Shown in pieces: positions 57,126 through 64,000 of a stretch of 64,000 nt of DNA. How positions within the stretch are numbered: the first letter of the stretch is position 1; the number at the start of each line of letters is the position of its first letter. Below the pieces are notes generated by a model that searched no databases, was not told where the DNA came from, and saw only the letters and a program-made list of their open reading frames with translations. Made by a program: the position numbers and the translations under genes. This stretch comes from Catonia carolina (lineage: Eukaryota; Arthropoda; Insecta; Hemiptera; Achilidae): the NCBI GenBank assembly GCA_035578175.1, contig JAQMRL010000001.1, forward strand, positions 61,589,553-61,653,552. Reading direction: 5' to 3'.

Positions 57126-57480
57126 TTGCACAAATCAGAAAACATTTTCACAATCAGAAAAAGATTACAGTTTTATGAGCTTATTTACAGAATGGACAAA
57201 TCCAGGTTAACCAAACAAATCTTCAACATTTTAAACAAGCGCAAGGCCAAAATTCTCTGGCACCAAGGAATGAGTAAAGAACAGGAATTTATAAAATTAC
57301 ACCAAAAATCATCTGCAACAGAGAAAAGTTCAGGAGTTTAAAAAAACCTAGAGTTTCAGGGGGAAAACCAACAAACGCCAAGAAATGATCCGAAGAAAGA
57401 AGGAAAGAGCATTCAGGAAAGATGAAAAAAGCATGGGCCAAAAGGTTGATTAATCGACCCTTTAAACTGGGCAATTCGAA
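57126..57480 (+). pseudogene. Non-LTR retrotransposon C-terminal tail
   Basis: FTIRKRLQFYELIYRMDKSR, LTKQIFNILNKRKAKILWHQ then, after a frameshift near 57300, NREKFRSLKK, VSGGKPTNAKK and SEERRKEHSGKMKKAWAKR. This is the recognisable tail of a family of insect R1/RTE-type polyproteins (xTIRKRRLQFYGHLxRMDxxRLTKxIFxxxxKxK ... RxxFRxxxxxxKGFQxKPxxKxGxxWSEERKxxHSExMKxYWxxxK). A stop at 57339 and the frameshift show decay. The region from 57126 to 57338 is open. Confidence 0.8.
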
Positions 57481-57489
57481 AAATATACA

Positions 57490-57970
57490 AAATAAAAAAT
57501 TAAATTTTTTAACAGTTATTACAACGAATTATATGTATGAAGAATAAAAATTTACGACACAAATGTATACGCCTGCAACTTCAACCAATCATCAATGATT
57601 TTGAATCTATTTGTTTCCAAAATATTCATCGATTATTTTCTAGTTGGCATGAATGGATCAATTCTTTGTCATTAATCTTGTCAGCTTTGTATGCTTATTT
57701 TCACAAGAAAATGTTAAGTAAGACTATCTTCATTTGGCATTTCGGTGACAATTTATTGCTCTGCATCTTTGAAACACATTTTGAAACTATTTTTTGATGC
57801 CAGATTAATAAAAGTGCTGCGAAATGCGCTTCACTAGATTTTCGTATAATAATTTATACGATTTACTTCATCTGCACTGGCTTTCATTTTGTGGGGGTTT
57901 TTTATTTTCAGGTTGCTTGTTCTTTTCCAGCTGATGGCAGGGTGATGGTGTCAACCATTTATTTTTCTTT
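57490..57970. other. AT-rich stretch; unassigned 86-codon frame
   Basis: The frame 57537-57797 (+) (MKNKNLRHKCIRLQLQPIIN...) is not recognised; it may be chance. Confidence 0.35.
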
Positions 57971-57972
57971 TT

Positions 57973-58152
57973 TTATTTTTCACTCGAATCCTCTCTGCTT
58001 CTGTTTTCTTCGTCGTCTGTTTGATATGCAGATATTGCACAGTGAATAGATTCACTAGTTTTGAAGGTCTCTGCATCATGACTCTGCACACTAGTTTCTA
58101 ATGGAATTGAACTAAATTGCATCTCCTTTAGCTGTTGACTGCCTCTGTCCAT
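57973..58152 (-). CDS. Short coding-like segment, unknown (59 residues, possible exon or relic)
   Basis: From the ATG at 58150-58152 the minus strand reads MDRGSQQLKEMQFSSIPLET, followed by a serine- and acid-rich end with DDEENRSREDSSEK and a TAA at 57973-57975. The same frame is open upstream to about 58191 (KSAVQCLEGNLSK), directly adjoining the dispersed repeat copy at 58.23 kb. Composition is unlike chance AT-rich frames (few F/I/N/K runs) and resembles the disordered hydrophilic tails of nuclear or transposon-encoded proteins. I do not recognise a family. It could be a host exon, the relic of a gene carried by a mobile element, or coincidence. No splice acceptor is evident at its upstream edge. 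Confidence 0.25.
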   Translation of the reverse strand: MDRGSQQLKEMQFSSIPLETSVQSHDAETFKTSESIHCAISAYQTDDEENRSREDSSEK

Positions 58153-58229
58153 TTTGCTTAAGTTTCCTTCCAGGCATTGAACAGCACTTTTTCAGTATTG
58201 GAGTTTTGAGGCTGATAGGGCTAGTTATA

Positions 58230-58655
58230 TCAGCTAGTAATGGGGCTGATAGGGCAGATGGAGTGTTAAATTAATTGCACTCAAACTGTTGGTTCCAGGA
58301 CTAAAAAAGAAAATACTTCTGTTTCTTATAACATAGCCAGCCAATTATATGACTGAAATATTTAAGAACAGAAGAGGTAGAGGTGTAAAAGACACTAGTC
58401 ACAGTTACTCCTCTGAGAGTAATGAATTTCATTGAACAGCCAGACCCTGTGGTTAATGAAGTGAAGGTGTCATTTGCAGGGTAAAAAGTGGGTGCTGTTT
58501 GGAGGGCCTGGCATGCTGATAAGCATACTTTTTCAACTCAGGGAGGAAGACAATAGTAAATCACCTCACGCCTCGTTGTACTTAGTAACACTTCTAGAGA
58601 TTCAAACCAGCTTTTCGGCTGTTGACCTAAACAACAACACAGGGCTTAATAATTT
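58230..58655 (-). repeat. Approximately 400-bp dispersed repeat, copy F (near complete, inverted)
   Basis: On the minus strand it starts GTTGTTGTTTAGGTCAACAG, CCGAAAAGCTGGTTTGAATC, contains CATGCCAGGCCCTCCAAAC and GAGGAGTAACTGTGACTAGT, and ends CCTGGAACCAACAGTTTGAG, then CTGCCCTATCAGCCCCATTA. The plus-strand frame 58474-58692 within it is not a gene. Confidence 0.88.
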
Positions 58656-58659
58656 TTCT

Positions 58660-61600
58660 GGTAAAGTTTTCATTTACAATGATTTTTCTTGATCATCCAC
58701 TTCCTTAAATTAGGGCTAAAGAATGACGCTGGCCCGATGATGGCCCGATGACGCACGTGCCCGAAAATACAAACGAAGAAAATAAAATAAACTTCAGCAG
58801 ATTTTTGTACTCATATACGTACAATGTTTACATAAACAGTTTAAGAAGTTAAAATGGTGACACTAGCTTCTAATGCAAATAATAAGTTTACTAGCACTAA
58901 CTAATATTTTAACCACAAGCCATTGCTGAATACATTTAAAACAACGCTGGCACTACATGCTCACTCACGGTGGACTGAATAATAACGATATTAATTTAGT
59001 TAAACAAGATAAAATTAGCGTGATATCCTTTATGTTTATAAGGTACGCAAATTTAACTAGGCTTGGTCGGTTTTTTTATGCAGACACATTGACTGTGTAG
59101 TAGTGCCTACAAAAATTAATGCAAAAATACATAGGTGTCTCAAATAATGCAAGCGATTTCAATAAGACAACGAATAATGAAGGTGGTTGTTTATTTCAGC
59201 ATTATCACTAAAGTTTGAAGTTCGACTGTTTATTTAATACAGAGCATCTACACTTTGAATAGGAGTGAATTCTCGATTAAGACCTAAGGTAGCTCTTTCA
59301 AATAAGCTTCACAAGTTAAAATAAGCACTCTACTTTGACGAGGAAAATTGAAATGTGACCTGATCATATTGATTACTCATTAAGCTTCTTAATAGAAACT
59401 AGACCAGACATACATAAATAAGCCTACAAGTATCTTGATAATATTCTGAACGTAAAGGTCCTTAATTGAGAACATAAATGTAGTTAAGTTTTCATTTAAA
59501 ATAAATTAAGTAATAAGTGAAACTTGTCCTTTAATGAATATACTTGGAGTATGAATTTTCTTTGGTTTACTCTTAATTGCAATATTAATTTTCATTACTT
59601 TTACAATTTTTTAAAAAACACACGTATATATTTTTTTAATACGCTCACTAAAAGTGAAATTAAAAAAAAACTCAAAACATTTAACTAACATTTAAGTAAT
59701 TTCTAAAGTACTTAAAAATATAGTTAATTTTGGAATAACATTAGTTCGGATATGAACAGTTTGTACAACAGTTGAAATCTACTTTTTGTAAAATTTATTT
59801 TGTAATGCGGTTTTCATACTTTCTAATTTAAAAATGGAAGCTGAGTTATAATCAAATTGGAAATCAATACTTAAGAAATGATTCATTAGATGAAATTATT
59901 TTCTGCGAACAAACTAACTATTGCAGTAATAATGTTTAAGTACTAAGATAATACTAAAATTACAAAAGAGTAGTCAAAAAAGGCTTTTAATAAGAGAATA
60001 TCTAAATTCTGGAAAGTTTCAGTCACAATTATTCAGAACATTCACAGCATCACCTTTGTACACAATAGACAGCATAGGCTTGCTACACAGAGATTTAATT
60101 ATCTCTACAGGTCAACTAGATATTCACTCTTTCATTACAGATTAGCATAGAATACTAAAATCACAAATAAAAAACATCTAGCCATCTCACATTTACACAA
60201 TAAAAAAAACACTAGGCGACTAAAACTAAGAATAGGTACCTATCGATTCATTTTAAAACGATAAGAAAAAATATGACATTAACATCAGCGAGCTTCTCCA
60301 TTGTAGAATTTCTTTACTCAATATAAATTAAAAATTTCTAAAACGATTATACTTTTTGCTGCATTTAAAAAAGAGGACATCTAAACAAAAAAACACAACG
60401 AAGTCAAAAAAAAAAAAGAATCGATGAATTAACCTATTAATATCGTGCCAAATTATTAATTATTTTTAAGACAAATAGTAAAACTCTTTAAAAAAGCAAT
60501 ATAATTGATTTTAAATACTAATATTTAACCTCTACTAATTTAAGTTACTGTGTAAATTACATTACAATTTTTATCAAAATTAAAAAACAAAAATGTGCAA
60601 TAAATTATGTAATAATAACTAATATTAAAATTTTATGGAAGTAAAGTAAAATAAAATTTATTTGATTTTTGAAACTCGGTGCTACACAATTTTATGAATA
60701 GTATATAAAGAATAAAAATAAACTTGCGGAATAGATAAAATGAACAACGAATTGAACAGAGTGAATTTTACATTAAAATTCAATTTGTAATATCAAGTCT
60801 ACAAAGTGTGTATTGTGTAATAATAGTATCAACAATAGACGTTGTAGTAGTAGTAAAAGTAGAAGTAATAGAAGGGATACGAGGAACTGTGTATGCAAAT
60901 GATCTTCTCAGTACAATGACTAACTAAAACTAAGAGCTTTCATTCAGTTTCAGTAGAACGGATCAATAGAAGACCGCTCAATCATTTCCATCAAAAAGAA
61001 ATCCCTCACTAAATAAATATCATTGGTTTTTCAAAGTTAAAAGGGGGTCCATTTAGTCATTATAAAAGTCATTGTATGCTTTAATCAAAAATGACTGGAA
61101 ACATTGATTACTAAACACACTCTCAACTTAACGTTTCATTTTTTTAAATCTCAGTTTAATGTTAATAAATCTCAACACAAACAGATTACGGGTTTTTATT
61201 TATTTATTCTAATTGAATTAGTTGTTTTCTTTTTCATAACATATAATTCGATTATTTATACTGAGAAAACTAAATTTCCGCATTATCTATTTGTTTACTT
61301 TATTACAGTGAATATCGATTTAAACGAAATACCGATTAATAGAAGCACTTTGCTCAGTCCCTGCAGAAACATGTTTTTACCGGAAAGCTTATCGTTTGCT
61401 ACGAGAGTTTATAATCCGTATTTACAGCTTAAGAGGAACTAAAATGCTGTTAAGTCTACTGTACACGAATATTTTTATCAATATTCTATAAAAATTTTAA
61501 ACTGATGTTAATGTTTTAAATAATACATACCAGTTTTTCCTTTTCACAAAATTGATTCATCTGAAATATAGAAAATTTACCTTGAGAACAACTGAAGACG

Positions 61601-62090
61601 CCGTTCATTGAAACGTTTTGTTTGACAATAAAGATCTGGTTCTACCAAATCGTTCACTGTACTCGAGTCACAATGATGCAGTATTTAATTGGTACATTAA
61701 ATGTGTGAATTCAGCGGTAAGATTTTAATTTATTGTTAGATTTAAAAAAACACAGAACTAAAGAAAATTTGACTGGCCGATAACTATTCCAGCCACCAGA
61801 TTTGTGTAATTGACTACATATCGTTTACACAAGTAATTTTTCCGATATGAAAGTTTTAACTCTTGCTTAAACACACAAGACACTCATTCACAGAAGATAA
61901 CGGTACAGGAGAGTTTTTTATATGCTCTTGTAAGGAAGCTTATGTAAGAAAAGTATATAAATCCGAGAGAAAGATTCTGCGAAGATATAGTACCTAATTA
62001 ACAGATTCCTGTTAATCTGTGGCAATTACGAAATGTAAAAATATTTACATTATTCCACTTTTCACGTGGAAAATTATAAATTAATAAACT
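58660..62090. other. AT-rich stretch, nothing convincing
   Basis: It includes an 11-bp tandem word (TGGCCCGATGA twice, 58731-58753) followed by TGACGCACGTGCC, and a (GTA)n-like run at about 60843-60880. The 112-codon frame at 61104-61442 (+), MITKHTLNLTFHFF..., has a hydrophobic middle (FYLFILIELVVFFFITY) but no family signature, unusual codon bias only of AT type, and no neighbour; I consider it probably fortuitous. Confidence 0.4.
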
Positions 62091-62138
62091 CATTTTTTGC
62101 AGCCCAGCTCAACTGTAGTACTTTGGCCAATGAACTGG

Positions 62139-62215
62139 GTTTTTTTTAGTTTACGTCTGACTGTTTTGCTACTAATGCAGACAGTAATGAACTGGCGTGA
62201 GAATGTCATTTAAAG
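62139..62215 (-). repeat. SINE family 1, 3'-tail fragment
   Basis: Poly-T, then AGTTTACGTCTGACTGTTTT, GCTACTAATGCAGACAGTAA: the reverse complement of the family 1 tail with an internal loss. No tRNA-like head follows. Confidence 0.65.
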
Positions 62216-62219
62216 AGTA

Positions 62220-63040
62220 ATAGTAATATGTATTATTAAAAAGCTAGTAATGGTTTTTCATATTATATGTAATATCTTGTATAAAATATTACTGAGAAAT
62301 CATTGACAAAATTGTGGTTATTACCGACCATCTACGACAGAAACTTTTGCCAGTTATGAGCACTTCAAATTCTTTTTTGTGCCGTAAAATGAGTCCCATT
62401 CTATAGTTTTTATTGCATAACAATTTAAAGAACACCTCCACAGAAATTTTCTGATCTGTAACCTTAAAAAGCGTTTAATGTTAATGAAAATAACAAAGTG
62501 GAGTTGGCCATTTTATAATTTTACACGTTAAGACGATGTACAGATTAATATAAAAATATTTAACTTAAAGTGATGATATAGATTAATTTATGTAAATTTA
62601 AAATATTATTTTTATTGTTAGTATAGGTTATTACAAGTATGTTTTATGGGTAAAAAAGTACTTTGTAATTTTAAAATGTTATAAAGCAATACTACAGAGA
62701 AAGTAATGCTCTTAAAGTAATAAAAACTACATGATATAACAATATGTTTTCCATAAAAAATTTGTTTGCATGGTTTATTTTTTCATACTTCTCGAATTTC
62801 AGAATGTTAAGTTTGTGAAAAACCTTCTTTAACTCATTACTTGTTATCGGAAATCATTTACAATTTTCAGAATTTCATAGCGAATTTACAATGGATTTTT
62901 TTATAGAGAGCCTTAAAACCGGGAAATAGCACCCAGAAATATGTTTTTAAATATAGTTGCCACTACAAAGTTACACTCCCAACCAGATCATGCACACTTC
63001 CTAAAATGATTTTTTAAATTATTAAACATTTTAGGAACTG
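62220..63040. other. AT-rich stretch, nothing recognised
   Basis: No supported feature. Confidence 0.45.
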
Positions 63041-63051
63041 ACAAGGTTGAT

Positions 63052-63239
63052 CCAGAGCCTTCAAGCCGTGGCGTAATGGTTAGCTAGACTGCATTCAACG
63101 CGGGGGCCTCGTGTTCGATTCCCGGTCAGCTCTGGCACTTTTGCACCACTTATCTTCTTCTATCATCCTTCTCACCGTCTGTATTAGCAGTAATTGCAAA
63201 ACAGTCGGACATAAAGCCAAAAAGAAAAAAGAAAAAATT
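63052..63239 (+). repeat. tRNA-derived SINE, family 1 (complete copy)
   Basis: The head folds as a tRNA-like unit: CCAGAGC (63052-63058) pairs with GCTCTGG (63129-63135), box A is TGGCGTAATGGTTAGC (63069-63084), and box B is GTGTTCGATTCCCGG (63111-63125). The 3' half reads CTCACCGTCTGTATTAGCAG, TAATTGCAAAACAGTCGGAC, ATAAAGCC and then an A-rich tail with G interruptions. The head is about 84 nt, slightly long for a tRNA. An actual tRNA gene is unlikely because the 3' half is shared with three other copies in this window. Confidence 0.85.
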
Positions 63240-63244
63240 ATACT

Positions 63245-63490
63245 GAATTAGGTGGATGAAATAAAACAAGTAGTTTTGAAAAAAATAAAAACGTTAACAA
63301 TTGAATATTTTTTAAATGTTTCTAAGGAAACAATTTTAATAAAAAAAAATCGTTTTATTTTTAATGCCGATACAAAGCACATGGAAAAATATAAATATAT
63401 TTTAAACCGATAAAATATTATTTACATAAATATAAATGAGCTAGAATCTTGGTAGGAGATGCATCCCCTCCTATCCCAACATTAGCCCCG
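63245..63490. other. AT-rich stretch, nothing recognised
   Basis: A+T-rich sequence without signals. Confidence 0.4.
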
Positions 63491-63495
63491 CAGTA

Positions 63496-63626
63496 CAATT
63501 GCATGATGTGTAGAAACCTGCCTAGACATGTACTGTAAGTGGACAATGCGATGTGAAATGGAGTAGCACAATTGAATAGTATCAATTACATGATGTGTAG
63601 AGCAACTTCTAGACGAGAACTGCACG
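63496..63626 (+). repeat. Direct repeat, two copies of about 44 bp at 87-bp spacing
   Basis: CAATTGCATGATGTGTAGAA starts at 63496 and CAATTACATGATGTGTAGAG at 63583. Both are followed by CTAGAC and ACTGTA/ACTGCA at matching distances. The surrounding sequence (63430-63660) is less AT-rich than usual. The frame at 63638-63841 (+) is unassigned. Confidence 0.7.
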
Positions 63627-64000
63627 TGTGATGGGAATTGTGTTGTGGGAAAAGTGGTAGACAGACTGTAAACGATAACTCAAGTCATAAAATTATGAAG
63701 ATTCCGACAGAAAATAGAGGAATAGGCTGTACCAATTTTTTCCGTAACATGATATTGACTCAATTTTGGTGGATGCTACCTTCCAACAAAATTCTACCAA
63801 AAAATTTAGAAAAGATACAGTATTTTAATAATGAGTCATAATTATTGTTGTAAATTAAAAATATATTATAATTATTTCAAAATTTTTGTCTCAAAATACT
63901 GAGCTCTTTCCATAATTTCTGTACATCAACATTATAACATATTAGTATTTTTTTTTGTACTCTAATGTATGTACGTTGCAATTTGTTCAATTTAAGAACA

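Noticed and set aside
58474..58692. 72-codon frame in repeat copy F
   Set aside because: It lies inside a repeat whose other copies break the frame.
61104..61442. 112-codon open frame with a hydrophobic segment
   Set aside because: No family signature, composition follows the AT-rich background, and no promoter, splice or neighbour evidence supports it.
63052..63135. Possible genuine tRNA gene
   Set aside because: Although boxes A and B and an acceptor-like stem are present, the 3' half is shared with other dispersed copies and ends in an A-rich tail, as in a SINE.
1..64000. CRISPR arrays, rRNA genes, prokaryotic operons or ribosome binding sites
   Set aside because: None seen; composition and mobile elements are those of an animal nuclear genome.

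Overview
The window looks like a gene-poor stretch of a large, AT-rich insect (or at least arthropod) genome. The evidence is the strong A+T bias, the absence of long open frames, the many 5'-truncated RTE/R1/Jockey-type non-LTR retrotransposon ends with AAG-type 3' tails, mariner, pogo/Tigger and hAT relics with TA or 8-bp target duplications, and several tRNA-derived SINEs. I cannot name the species. I see no convincing intact host protein gene, so the window is probably intergenic or inside a very long intron. Two promoter or first-exon-like spots (about 29.5-29.9 kb and 53.0 kb, both +) and one short coding-like segment (58.0-58.2 kb, -) are the only candidates for host function.

Layout: 1-4150 holds a head-to-tail array of long (about 1.7-1.86 kb) repeat units. 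Each of the two full units carries a dense block of CCAAT boxes interleaved with CRE/ATF-like TGACGT sites. Related blocks return at 22.6 kb (inverted) and 23.9 kb (direct), next to a hairpin whose arms match the unit's flank. 5362-6749 is an internally deleted pogo-like transposon. 6.8-13.5 kb contains several retrotransposon 3' ends. The clearest is a 1-kb internally deleted element at 12451-13458, flanked by an 11-bp target duplication and nested in an older dispersed repeat. 13.87-15.04 kb is a large inverted-repeat element. 17.1-20.8 kb has retrotransposon ends and a Tigger/CENP-B-type transposase relic. 21.8-24.5 kb is the hairpin and CCAAT/CRE complex plus a Tigger C-terminal fragment. 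25-40 kb carries more decayed reverse transcriptases, SINEs, and a mariner at 37821-39310 split by an RTE insertion. 40338-40606 is a hAT MITE with a perfect 8-bp duplication. 41-56 kb is mostly featureless AT-rich DNA with copies of an approximately 400-bp dispersed repeat. 56069-56845 is a fold-back element whose two arms each hold a tRNA-like box B. 57.1-63.2 kb has one more retrotransposon end, a repeat copy and SINEs.

The parts do not form a pathway: this is a layered graveyard of mobile DNA. The most unusual component is the CCAAT/CRE-rich repeat family, which has promoter-like architecture without any recognisable coding sequence and exists both as a tandem array and as an inverted complex. 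All calls rest on reading the sequence by eye. Coordinates of repeat edges are approximate unless a duplication or terminal repeat is stated.
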